64,000 bases of DNA from the NCBI RefSeq assembly GCF_022808775.1, contig NZ_JAKZLA010000002.1, forward strand, positions 62,001-126,000. Direction: 5' to 3'. Below are positions 38,279-44,918 of the stretch, piece by piece. Made by a program: the position numbers and the translations under genes. This DNA comes from Geothrix terrae. Its GTDB lineage: Bacteria; Acidobacteriota; Holophagae; Holophagales; Holophagaceae. The number at the start of each line of letters is the position of its first letter. Position 1 is the stretch's first letter. Under the pieces are notes generated by a model. The model was not told the DNA's origin and made no database searches. It saw only the letters and a program-made list of their open reading frames with translations.

Positions 38279-39121
38279 ATGCGCACTGCCCTGATCCGAA
38301 TGTCCCTCGCCGCGGCACTTGTCCTGGCTGTGGGATGCAACCGCAAGAGCGAAGCCGCCATCCAGGCCGATGAAGCCGCCAAGGCCGCCGAGGCCAAAGT
38401 TGCCCAGCTTGAGCAGCAGCTCGCCGAGGCCAAGTCCGGCAAGGTCACCGGAGAGGACGCCGAGACCGTCAAGCAGGTGACCAAGTCCCAGGTGAAGGCC
38501 CTGGAACGCCAGGTGGCCGACGCGAAGAAGCGCGCCGAGGCCAAGAAGCAGGAGGCCGCCATGCTGGCCTCGGCTCCCGTCGCCAAGGAGGCGCCCAAGC
38601 CCGTGGTGGTCGACGTGCCCACCGGCACCAAGCTCGAGATCACCCTGGCCCGCGAGCTGGCCACGGACAAGGACCAGGCCGGGGATCCCTGGGAGGGCTC
38701 GCTGGCCTCTGACGTCGTGGTGGACGGCAAGCTGGTCTGGAGCGCCGGCAGCCCGGCCCGGGGCGTCGTGACCCAGAGCGCCGCGGCGGGCCGTCTCAGC
38801 AATGGCAAGGGTGCCCTGGGCATCCGTCTCACCGAGATCGCTGGCGTCGGCATCGATACGGACACGCACGTGGTGGTGGCCACCGCCCGCGGAGAGCGCA
38901 ACGCCAAGTACATCGGCGGCGGCGCGGCCCTCGGCGCCCTGGTGGGCCTCCTCTCCGACAAGAAGAACCAGGGTGACCACGCCCTCGGCGGCGCGGCCAT
39001 CGGCGCCGCCGCCGGCACCGCCGTGGCCGCCGGCACCGCCGACACCGTGATCAAGATTCCAGCGAGCAAGCCCGTCGCCTTCAGCCTGACCTCGCCGGAG
39101 AAGGTGACGCTGAAGAAGTAG
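38279..39121 (+). CDS. Lipoprotein with coiled coil and glycine-zipper region
   Basis: Predicted lipoprotein of 280 residues, function unknown. Signal peptide ends in lipobox LAVGC (Cys20). A charged helix follows (KAAEAKVAQLEQQLAEAKSG and VKALERQVADAKKRAEAKKQ), similar to Lpp/ErfK-type coiled coils. The central domain (residues ~110-205) is unassigned; the segment GGGAALGALVGLLSD...GAAIGAAAGTAVAAGTAD near 215-255 is a Gly/Ala zipper as in membrane-inserting or outer-membrane lipoproteins. GGAGG lies six bases before ATG. Divergent from hrcA, followed by a strong terminator. Confidence 0.8.
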   Translation: MRTALIRMSLAAALVLAVGCNRKSEAAIQADEAAKAAEAKVAQLEQQLAEAKSGKVTGEDAETVKQVTKSQVKALERQVADAKKRAEAKKQEAAMLASAPVAKEAPKPVVVDVPTGTKLEITLARELATDKDQAGDPWEGSLASDVVVDGKLVWSAGSPARGVVTQSAAAGRLSNGKGALGIRLTEIAGVGIDTDTHVVVATARGERNAKYIGGGAALGALVGLLSDKKNQGDHALGGAAIGAAAGTAVAAGTADTVIKIPASKPVAFSLTSPEKVTLKK

Positions 39122-39124
39122 TTA

Positions 39125-39210
39125 TCAGCTGTCAGCTACCAGCTAAAAAAAGAAGCGGGAGGCATGCCTCCCGCTTCTGCTTTTACCGAGAGCTGATGGC
39201 TGACAGCTGA
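39125..39210. repeat. Inverted repeat of TCAGCTGTCAGC type framing a terminator
   Basis: TCAGCTGTCAGCTACCAGCT (39125-39144) and the reverse complement of 39191-39210 match at 18 of 20 positions, so the two arms can pair around the terminator hairpin at 39145-39184. The arms are built of the repeated AGCTGNNAGCT-type words often seen between bacterial genes. Confidence 0.65.
39145..39184. terminator. Strong bidirectional terminator
   Basis: AGAAGCGGGAGGCATGCCTCCCGCTTCT (given as 39151-39178) is a perfect 28-base palindrome with A-run on the left (39145-39150) and T-run on the right (39181-39184), so it can end the lipoprotein transcript on the plus strand and prfA/element transcripts on the minus strand. 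Confidence 0.93.
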
Positions 39211-39230
39211 GAGCTGAGAGCCAGGCTCAC

Positions 39231-39308
39231 GCCTCCAGCGCCTGCAACCGCTCCGCCTCGAACGCGGCGCGCAGGGGCTCGATGATGGGCTCGAGCTGGC
39301 CGGACATG
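39231..39308 (-). repeat. Duplicated prfA 3' end, distal copy
   Basis: The 78 bases are identical to 39447-39524 inside prfA. Homology continues to 39227 with a single difference, and covers the last 26 codons (starting MSGQLEPIIEPLRAAF) and the stop; the one change is synonymous, GCG for GCC in the last Ala codon. Similarity stops exactly at the stop codon on one side. The copy has no upstream coding part, so it is a fragment downstream of the intact gene. Confidence 0.92.
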
Positions 39309-39446
39309 GGGGGCCCCGCTCCGGGAGCCCGGACCCCAGGGGCCGGGCGAACGGGAGGGCGGTCTGGGGGACCGCCCGATCGCGGGCTGCCAGGAGCCGC
39401 GTGCGCAGAGCCGCGCAGCGGCGAGCGCTCAGCGGCGGAGCTTCAG
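39309..39446. other. GC-rich core between the two prfA 3' ends
   Basis: 138 bases of about 80 percent G+C with no coding potential. It contains GGGCGGTC and GACCGCCC around loop TGGGG (about 39356-39376) and other short palindromes (for example CCGCGCAGCGGCGAGCGCTCAGCGG-like words), a composition like the palindromic repeats at 20529, 40593 and 42303. With the two 78-base flanks it forms a unit of 216 bases. Confidence 0.6.
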
Positions 39447-40516
39447 GCCTCCAGCGCCTGCAACCGCTCCGCCTCGAACGCGGCGCGCAGGGGCTCGATG
39501 ATGGGCTCGAGCTGGCCGGACATGAAGCTGTCGATCTGGTGGATGGTGACGCCGATGCGGTGGTCGGTGACGCGGCCCTGGGGGAAGTTGTAGGTGCGGA
39601 TCTTCTCGCTGCGGTCGCCGCTGCCCACCTGGGACTTGCGGAGGGCGGAGTGGGCCGCGTCGGCCTCCTCCTGGGCCTTCTGGAGCAGGCGGCTGCGCAG
39701 CACGGTCATGGCCTTGGCCATGTTCTTGATCTGGCTGCGCTCGTCCTGGCAGCTCACCACGGTGTTCGTGGGCAGGTGGGTGAGGCGCACGGCGGAATAG
39801 GTGGTGTTCACGCTCTGGCCGCCCTTGCCGCCGGAGCAGAAGGTGTCGATGCGCAAGTCCTTCTGGTGGATCTCGATGTCCACCTCCTCGGCCTCGGGCA
39901 TGACGGCCACGGTGGCCGCGGACGTGTGGATGCGGCCCTGGGTCTCGGTCTTGGGCACCCGCTGCACGCGGTGGACGCCGCTCTCGAAGCGGAAGAGGCT
40001 GTAGGCCCCCTCCCCCTGGATCTCCGCCGTGGCCTCCTTGAGTCCGCCCGCATCGGCGTCGCTCTCATCCAGCACCGACACCTTGAAGCCCCTGCGCTCC
40101 GCGAAGCGGATGTACATGCGGAACAGCTCCGCGGCGAAGAGCGCGGCCTCCTCGCCGCCGGTGCCGGCGCGGACCTCAAGGATCACGTTCTTGGCATCGG
40201 CGGGATCCTTGGGGATGAGCAGGCGCTTGATCTCCGCCTCGCCCTCGGCGATGGCCTTCTTCAGGTCGGGGATCTCCATCTCGGCCATCTCGCGGAGATC
40301 CGCATCCATGGTCTTGTCGCCCAGGATGGACTCGGCCTCCTCCAGCTGCTTGAGGCGCGTGCGCTGGGCCTGGAAGGCCTGGACCACAGGCTCCAGCTCC
40401 GCGCGGAGCTTGGTCAGCTCCCGCAGCCGCTTGGGGTCGGACACCACGGCGGGATCCTGCAGCTGCGCCTCCACTTCCTGGAAGCGGGCATCCACGGCTT
40501 CAAGTTGGTCGAGCAT
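39443..40516 (-). CDS. prfA: Peptide chain release factor 1
   Basis: Recognises UAA and UAG stop codons and releases the peptide, 357 residues. Family segments: VILEVRAGTGGEEAALFAAE in domain 1, GVHRVQRVPKTETQGRIHTS, the catalytic GGQ in GGKGGQSVNTTYSAVRLT (near residue 230) and RTYNFPQGRVTDHRIG. The last 26 codons are the proximal copy of the downstream duplication. The usual partner prmC/hemK is not next to it; rpmE lies upstream, separated by a terminator. Confidence 0.97.
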   Translation of the reverse strand: MLDQLEAVDARFQEVEAQLQDPAVVSDPKRLRELTKLRAELEPVVQAFQAQRTRLKQLEEAESILGDKTMDADLREMAEMEIPDLKKAIAEGEAEIKRLLIPKDPADAKNVILEVRAGTGGEEAALFAAELFRMYIRFAERRGFKVSVLDESDADAGGLKEATAEIQGEGAYSLFRFESGVHRVQRVPKTETQGRIHTSAATVAVMPEAEEVDIEIHQKDLRIDTFCSGGKGGQSVNTTYSAVRLTHLPTNTVVSCQDERSQIKNMAKAMTVLRSRLLQKAQEEADAAHSALRKSQVGSGDRSEKIRTYNFPQGRVTDHRIGVTIHQIDSFMSGQLEPIIEPLRAAFEAERLQALEA

Positions 40517-40592
40517 CGCTCACCTCGGGATCCGGCGCCCTGTCTGGTGGTGAAAGCCCTGGGCCGGCTCCGCCGGAACTGGGCGTGGGAGC

Positions 40593-40624
40593 CCGGGGGT
40601 GTGCGCGCAGCGCGGGACCCCCGG
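40593..40624. repeat. Palindromic repeat with CCGGGGGT/ACCCCCGG ends, short copy
   Basis: Starts with the same 22 bases as the element at 20529 (CCGGGGGTGTGCGCGCAGCG and two more) and ends GACCCCCGG. It lacks the inner 10-bp hairpin of the long copy. It lies between rpmE and prfA. Confidence 0.7.
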
Positions 40625-40636
40625 ACAGCATAAACA

Positions 40637-40669
40637 AAAGAACGGGCCGAGAAGCTCGGCCCGTTCTTT
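40637..40669 (-). terminator. Rho-independent terminator of rpmE
   Basis: AAAGAACGGGCCGAG pairs with CTCGGCCCGTTCTTT around AAG/CTT, a 15-bp stem. Read on the minus strand it is followed by TGTTTATG, giving a T-rich end 13 bases after the rpmE stop. Confidence 0.88.
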
Positions 40670-40681
40670 GGAACATCACAG

Positions 40682-40930
40682 CTAGGCTTCTGTCGTCTCG
40701 ACGGCAGCTTCGGGAGCGGCGGCCGGGGCTTCCTTCTTCGCGTACTTCTTGTTGAACTTCTCCACGCGGCCCTCGGTGTCCATCAGGCGCTGCTTGCCGG
40801 TGAAGTAGGGGTGGCAGGCCGAGCAGATTTCCACGCGCAGCTCCTTCTTGGTGGAGCGCGTCATGAACTCGTTGCCGCAGGCGCAGTGCACCTTCACATC
40901 GTGCAGTTCGGGGTGGATCTTTTCCTTCAT
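40682..40930 (-). CDS. rpmE: 50S ribosomal protein L31
   Basis: Ribosomal protein of the large subunit, 82 residues. It is the zinc-binding type: cysteines in [13 protein letters not shown] and [15 protein letters not shown]. The C-terminus ([18 protein letters not shown]) is an Ala/Glu/Pro tail. The start has GGAGGAAG upstream; the longer frame to 41017 is not family-like. Followed by a strong terminator. Confidence 0.96.
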   Translation of the reverse strand: MKEKIHPELHDVKVHCACGNEFMTRSTKKELRVEICSACHPYFTGKQRLMDTEGRVEKFNKKYAKKEAPAAAPEAAVETTEA

Positions 40931-41004
40931 CTCTTCCTCCTGGGACCGACCGGATGCCCCCATGGGCGGGGTGAACGCACGCGGCTTGTCCACGCAAGAT
41001 GGAT

Positions 41005-41033
41005 AGCTTATCGCCAAATCACCCGTCCCTCAA
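41005..41033 (-). promoter_or_regulatory. Possible promoter of rpmE
   Basis: TTGAGG (41033-41028) and TAAGCT (41010-41005) are separated by 17 bases on the minus strand, about 75 bases before rpmE. The match to consensus is weak. Confidence 0.3.
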
Positions 41034-41086
41034 GGAGGATTCCCGAGGCAGAGCCCCAAGGCAGGGCCCCCGGGGCAGAGCTTGGA

Positions 41087-41848
41087 TCAGCTCTCCTGCT
41101 CCTGGGGCGTCAGCACCCAGCGCTCGGCCAGGGCGCGGCGCAGCTTCAGCGCCAGCATCACGCTGATCAGCAGGGTTGCGTTGAAGCTGAGCTCCAGGGG
41201 CACCTGCCACCACCGGAAGCGGATCCGGCCCAGGAACCCCGTCTCGAGGGCGAACATGAAGGCCGTGAAGAGGACCGGTTCCAGGAGGGTCTGCCAGAGA
41301 GGGCGCTCCTGGCTGTGGCGCTCCAGGAGGAATCCCGTATAGGCGCCATAGAACAGGCGCGTGGGCTTGAACCCGTGGGCGGTGGTGAACCCGAGGGGGA
41401 TCGAGAGCAGGGAGGTGAGCAGCACGGCCACGGCCGTTCTCGCCCAGGGATCGAGCCGGAGCCAGTGGCGCCGGGCCCAGAAGTAGCCGGCCCCCACGGC
41501 AAGGCCCTGGGCCGCGGCGAAGGCCACGCAGATGTACCAGCGCCAGCCCTCGAACCACATGTGGCTGCCTGTCGCAATCCCGATGATCATGCCCGCGGCC
41601 AGGGCGGTGCCGCCACGGTGGTTGGCGTCCTGGCCCTCGCCGGCGGCAAGTTCCCCGGCCAGCAAGCCGGGGCGCTCCTTCTCGGCGAGCAGGGCCGCCA
41701 TGGCCGATTCGCCTTCGATGCCCCTGGCCTCAGCCTCGTCCAGCAGGTGAGCCTCCAGTTCGCGCAGCAGCCTGAGGCGCCGCCAGCGGGACACTCCCCT
41801 CAGGCCAGCAGCCACTTGGGCGAGGTAGCCGTCGAGCGCGCGGGACAC
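41087..41848 (-). CDS. HAAS-domain membrane protein, PadR partner
   Basis: 253 residues. The N-terminal ~60 residues (YLAQVAAGLRGVSRWRRLRL; LEAHLLDEAEARG) match the HAAS/permease-prefix domain that accompanies PadR regulators. After a Gly-rich linker come about five membrane helices (ICVAFAAAQGLAVGAGYFWA; AVLLTSLLSIPLGFTTAH; LLISVMLALKL). No ATPase or permease fold is recognised, so function is unknown. Starts at GTG 41848, 13 bases after padR, presumably one transcript. Confidence 0.7.
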   Translation of the reverse strand: MSRALDGYLAQVAAGLRGVSRWRRLRLLRELEAHLLDEAEARGIEGESAMAALLAEKERPGLLAGELAAGEGQDANHRGGTALAAGMIIGIATGSHMWFEGWRWYICVAFAAAQGLAVGAGYFWARRHWLRLDPWARTAVAVLLTSLLSIPLGFTTAHGFKPTRLFYGAYTGFLLERHSQERPLWQTLLEPVLFTAFMFALETGFLGRIRFRWWQVPLELSFNATLLISVMLALKLRRALAERWVLTPQEQES

Positions 41849-41861
41849 GGTGATGGATCCT

Positions 41862-42188
41862 TCAGACCCTCGGCCCGACGAAGGCCTGGACCATGTCCAC
41901 GAACTGGTTCCACTCCTTCTTCTTGGCGGTCAGGAAGGCCTGGCCCGCGGGCTGGATGGCGTAATAGCGCCGTTCCCGCCCGTTCTCCTGGGTTTCCCAG
42001 TACGACGCGATGAACTCGGTCGCCTCGAGCTTGTGGAGAGCCGGGTACAGGGCCCCTTCCTTGAGGGTGTAGGTTCCCCCCGTTCTCTGGCGGACCGTCT
42101 CGATGATCTGGTAGCCGTACATGGGCCCCTCGCAGAGCAGCGACAGCAGCAGCAAGGGAGTGCTGCCTTTCAGGAGTTCACGATCCAC
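41862..42188 (-). CDS. PadR-family transcriptional regulator
   Basis: Winged-helix repressor of 108 residues. [24 protein letters not shown] and [21 protein letters not shown] with [12 protein letters not shown] are the PadR core. GTG 42188 is the start, with GGAGG five bases upstream and the standard N-terminus DRELLKGST; the upstream ATG 42215 falls inside the -10 box of the promoter at 42214-42242. It precedes the HAAS membrane gene and probably controls it and itself. Confidence 0.88.
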   Translation of the reverse strand: MDRELLKGSTPLLLLSLLCEGPMYGYQIIETVRQRTGGTYTLKEGALYPALHKLEATEFIASYWETQENGRERRYYAIQPAGQAFLTAKKKEWNQFVDMVQAFVGPRV

Positions 42189-42213
42189 TGGGACCTCCGG
42201 TTTAGGCAAGATC

Positions 42214-42242
42214 ATTGTGCCTCGCAAAATGAGGCCCGTCAA
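42214..42242 (-). promoter_or_regulatory. Promoter of padR with palindromic spacer
   Basis: TTGACG (42242-42237) and CACAAT (42219-42214) are 17 bases apart. The spacer and -10 box hold GCCTC and GAGGC as an inverted repeat (42219-42235 region), a likely operator for autoregulation by PadR. Confidence 0.55.
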
Positions 42243-42302
42243 GGCGCCTTCAAATGTTTCCCCAGGGAGGAGCCCCCCCTCGGCCTGGGAGGCCATTCGG
42301 CT

Positions 42303-42462
42303 CGCGTCGGCGCCACAGAGGGTCCGGCTCCGCGAACGAGCGGAGCGAGGACCGGGAGGACAGCCCAAGCGCTGTCCGTCAGACGGAGGTGGCGCCTTGG
42401 GCGATCCACTCGCTGGTTCGAACCCAGAGAACCGCAACAAAGCCAGAGGGGCCATGCGGCCC
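42303..42462. repeat. 160-base direct repeat, copy 1 near tRNA-Arg
   Basis: Begins CGCGTCGGCGCCACAGAGG and runs through a hairpin GCTCCGC/GCGGAGC, a second hairpin around GGACAGC/GCTGTCC, GGAGGTGGCGCCTTGGGCG, a T-arm-like CGCTGGTTCGAACCCAG and AACAAAGCCAG. It is nearly identical to 42501-42661 (offset 198 bases; a handful of substitutions and one indel). After it, 42463-42500 contains GGGATTCGAACCGTGCGG, which looks like a decayed tRNA T-arm on the minus strand. Confidence 0.8.
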
Positions 42463-42500
42463 GATCGGGATTCGAACCGTGCGGCTGCGCCGCCCCGGCC

Positions 42501-42661
42501 CGCGTCGGCGCCACAGAGGCTCCGGCTCCGCGAACGAGCGGAGCGAGGACCTGGAGGACAGCGCCAAGCGCTGTCCTCCAGACGGAGGTGGCGCCTTGGG
42601 CGGTCCACTCGCTGGTTCGAACCCAGAGAACCGCAACAAAGCCAGGGGGGCCATGCGGCCC
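42501..42661. repeat. 160-base direct repeat, copy 2 next to tRNA-Arg
   Basis: Copy 2 of the repeat. Its middle hairpin is perfect here: CTGGAGGACAGCG and CGCTGTCCTCCAG around CCAAG. The last part (42610-42652: CGCTGGTTCGAACCCAG ... AACAAAGCCAGGGGGGCC) is an inverted, partly deleted copy of the tRNA-Arg 3' half plus its trailer (42657-42702). Confidence 0.8.
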
Positions 42662-42674
42662 CCCTGGCTTTGTT
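42634..42674 (-). terminator. Hairpin downstream of tRNA-Arg
   Basis: CAACAAAGCCAGGGGGGCC pairs perfectly with its complement around loop ATGC (GCAT on the minus strand), immediately after the encoded CCA of the tRNA. On the minus strand it is followed by GCGGTTCTC, with T-rich bases inside the stem end (GGCTTTGTTG), so it is terminator-like though the T-run is short. Confidence 0.55.
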
Positions 42675-42750
42675 GGTGCACCCGACTGGATTCGAACCAG
42701 CGACCTTTGGCTTCGGAGGCCAACGCTCTATCCAACTGAGCTACGGGTAC
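42674..42750 (-). tRNA. tRNA-Arg, anticodon CCG
   Basis: 77 bases on the minus strand including an encoded CCA. The acceptor stem pairs GTACCCG with CGGGTGC (one T-G pair), discriminator A. D-arm contains TAGCTCAGTTGGATAGAGC, the anticodon stem is TTGGC/GCCAA with loop CTCCGAA (anticodon CCG at 34-36), and the T-arm is GCTGGTTCGAATCCAGT. It reads the arginine codon CGG. Confidence 0.95.
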
Positions 42751-42761
42751 TGCAGCCTTCC

Positions 42762-42790
42762 ATCATGGCGGCGATCGGCGTTCCGTTCAA
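42762..42790 (-). promoter_or_regulatory. Possible promoter of tRNA-Arg
   Basis: TTGAAC (42790-42785) and CATGAT (42767-42762) are 17 bases apart, about 12 bases before the tRNA 5' end. Confidence 0.4.
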
Positions 42791-42848
42791 GGTTGAGGGT
42801 CGGGAGCCGGGGTTCCCATGACCTTCGGCTTCTGAGGCAAAAAGGCGC

Positions 42849-43640
42849 TCAGCCCGGTCCGGCCACGGTCTTCCGGCGCACGCTGCCGTTGGCCTGGGCG
42901 AAGTAGCGGCGGACGCCGCGGGTGATGGCGTCGGCCACCTTGGCGCGGAAGGCGGCCTCCTTGAGCTTCCCTTCCTCCTTGGGGTTGGAGATGAAGGCCA
43001 CCTCCACCAGCACGGCGGGCATGGCCGCCCCCCGGAGGACGATGAAGGGGGCCTGCTTGACGCCCCGCTCCTTGATGCCCGCCAGCCGGTTCAGCTGGCC
43101 CTGGATGGCCACGGCCAGCCGCTCGGAATCCTGGAGGAAGGCCTTCTGGGCCAGGTCGTCGAGGATGCTCGCCACCACCGTGTCCGCGCTGGCCGGAGCG
43201 TCGCCGGCGCCGGCATTCTCTGCCGCCACCACCTCCTCGTCATCGCCCTTCCCCAGGCTCAGGAAGTAGACCTCGGAGCCCCGGGCGGCCCGGGCGCGGG
43301 CGGCGTTCAGGTGGAGGCTGATGAAGAGATCTGCCCCCTGGGCGTTGGCGGCCTTGGCCCGATCCCAGAGGGGGATGAAGGTGTCGTCCTCGCGCGTGAG
43401 GACGGCTTCGAAACCCGCGGTCTCGAGCTTGGCCGCCACGGCCTTGCCGATCTCGAGGGCCGCCGCCTTCTCCTTCAGGCCCTTGGGGCCCCTGGCTCCG
43501 CCATCATCGCCGCCATGCCCCGGGTCGACCATGACCTTCAGGCGCGGGGGATGGGGGGTCGGACCGGCGGGTTTGGGACTCTGGGCCCAAGACAGTAGGC
43601 TGAAGGTGACGAGCGACAGAAAGCTCAGGAGTCGGATCAT
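42849..43640 (-). CDS. N-acetylmuramoyl-L-alanine amidase (Amidase_3)
   Basis: Zinc hydrolase that cuts the peptide from muramic acid in peptidoglycan, 263 residues. Signal peptide [17 protein letters not shown], then a Pro linker. Zinc and catalytic residues fit the family: His in [13 protein letters not shown], Glu in the following GLKEKAAAL, His in [10 protein letters not shown] and Glu in [11 protein letters not shown]. The usual insertion helix with acidic content ([13 protein letters not shown]...) lies near residues 130-160, as in autoinhibited AmiC-type enzymes. Its start codon overlaps that of the divergent hisS (CATG). No good ribosome site is seen. Confidence 0.9.
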   Translation of the reverse strand: MIRLLSFLSLVTFSLLSWAQSPKPAGPTPHPPRLKVMVDPGHGGDDGGARGPKGLKEKAAALEIGKAVAAKLETAGFEAVLTREDDTFIPLWDRAKAANAQGADLFISLHLNAARARAARGSEVYFLSLGKGDDEEVVAAENAGAGDAPASADTVVASILDDLAQKAFLQDSERLAVAIQGQLNRLAGIKERGVKQAPFIVLRGAAMPAVLVEVAFISNPKEEGKLKEAAFRAKVADAITRGVRRYFAQANGSVRRKTVAGPG

Positions 43641-44886
43641 GGCCCAATCGGTGAAAGGTATGCGGGATCTGTTCGGGGCGGAGCTTCGCTGGTTCCAGCA
43701 TATCGAGGAAACCGCCCGGCGCGTGTTCGGCCGTCACGGCTACGGGGAGATCCGCACGCCCATCCTCGAAGAGCTCGATGTGTTCAAACGCAGCGTGGGG
43801 GAAAGTTCCGACATCGTGAACAAGGAGATGTACGAGTTCACGGACAGGGGCGGCCGCCAGGTGGTCATGCGCCCGGAGAACACCGCCGGCGTGGTGCGGG
43901 CGGCCATCCAGCACAAGCTGCTGACCTCCAGCGACCCCGTCCTGCTCTATTACATCGGCCCCCAGTTCCGCTACGAGCGCATGCAGACGGGCCGCTACCG
44001 CCAGTTCTGGCAGATCGGCGCCGAGAGCTTCGGCGTGGCCACGCCTGAGAGCGAGGCCGAGAGCCTGCTCATGCTCCACGGCTTCCTGAAGGAGCTGGGG
44101 CTCAAGCAGATGGTCTTCTCCATCAACAGCGTGGGCACGCCCGAATCGCGTCCCGCCTTCTACGAGGCCTTCCGGGCCTTCTTCGCTGAAAGGTCGGAGC
44201 AGTTCTGCGAGGACTGTCACCGGCGGATTCAGTCCAATCCGCTACGCGTATTGGACTGCAAGAATGAAAGGTGCCAGGCGGCGTTGGGAGGTCATCCGGT
44301 CATCACGGACTACCTGGACGAGGCCTCGGCGAAGCATCACGCCCGGCTCAAAGCCCTGCTCACGGAGCTGGACATCCCCTTCGAGGAGAATCCGCGGCTG
44401 GTGCGTGGCCTGGACTACTACACCCGCACCGCCTTCGAGCTGCTCAGCTCGGACCTGGGCGCCCAGAGCGCCCTGCTGGGCGGCGGGCGCTACGACCTGC
44501 TGGTGAAGCACCTGGGCGGCCCCGACGTGCCCGCCTTCGGCTGGGCCATCGGCCTGGACCGCCTGGCCATGGTGCTGCAGCAGGTGCGCGGCGAGGCCCC
44601 CCAGACCGCCCCCGCCCTGCTCATCCCCCTGGGTGAGCGGGCCGCGATGGAAGCCTTCAAGCTGGCGCGGCAGCTCTGGGGTGCGGGCATCGCCCTCCAG
44701 CTGGAGACCCGCGGCGGGGCCCTCAAGAAGGCCATGGCCACGGCCAACCGCACCGGTGTCCAGACCGTGCTCATCCTCGGCGACGGGGAACTGGATGGGG
44801 GCACCATCACCGTCAAGCACATGGCCAGCGGCGAGCAGGAGAGCTGGCCCCTGGGCGAGTTGGAGACGCGCCTGAGCCGGCTTTGA
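43639..44886 (+). CDS. hisS: Histidine--tRNA ligase
   Basis: Class II aminoacyl-tRNA synthetase that charges tRNA-His, 415 residues. Motif 2 region VMRPENTAGVVRAAIQHK and YYIGPQFRYERMQTGRYRQF; histidine-A box LVRGLDYYTRTAFEL near residue 255; GGGRYDLLVKHLGG; motif 3 AFGWAIGLDRLAMVL; C-terminal anticodon domain. AGGAG eight bases before ATG lies inside the divergent amidase gene. The larger open frame upstream to 43321 is the reverse of the amidase gene. Confidence 0.97.
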   Translation: MAQSVKGMRDLFGAELRWFQHIEETARRVFGRHGYGEIRTPILEELDVFKRSVGESSDIVNKEMYEFTDRGGRQVVMRPENTAGVVRAAIQHKLLTSSDPVLLYYIGPQFRYERMQTGRYRQFWQIGAESFGVATPESEAESLLMLHGFLKELGLKQMVFSINSVGTPESRPAFYEAFRAFFAERSEQFCEDCHRRIQSNPLRVLDCKNERCQAALGGHPVITDYLDEASAKHHARLKALLTELDIPFEENPRLVRGLDYYTRTAFELLSSDLGAQSALLGGGRYDLLVKHLGGPDVPAFGWAIGLDRLAMVLQQVRGEAPQTAPALLIPLGERAAMEAFKLARQLWGAGIALQLETRGGALKKAMATANRTGVQTVLILGDGELDGGTITVKHMASGEQESWPLGELETRLSRL

Positions 44887-44918
44887 CCGGCCCTATCACC
44901 GGCCAGCCCTAACCGTCC

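Noticed and set aside
39231-39308. Distal prfA fragment as a separate small gene
   Set aside because: It has stop but no ribosome site; it is an exact copy of the gene end, so a duplication.
42463-42500. Second tRNA gene at the T-arm-like GGGATTCGAACC
   Set aside because: T-stem pairs break and no acceptor, D or anticodon arms can be drawn.
42283-42661. Repeats near tRNA-Arg as a CRISPR array
   Set aside because: Only two copies of 160 bases with no short repeat/spacer pattern and no cas genes.
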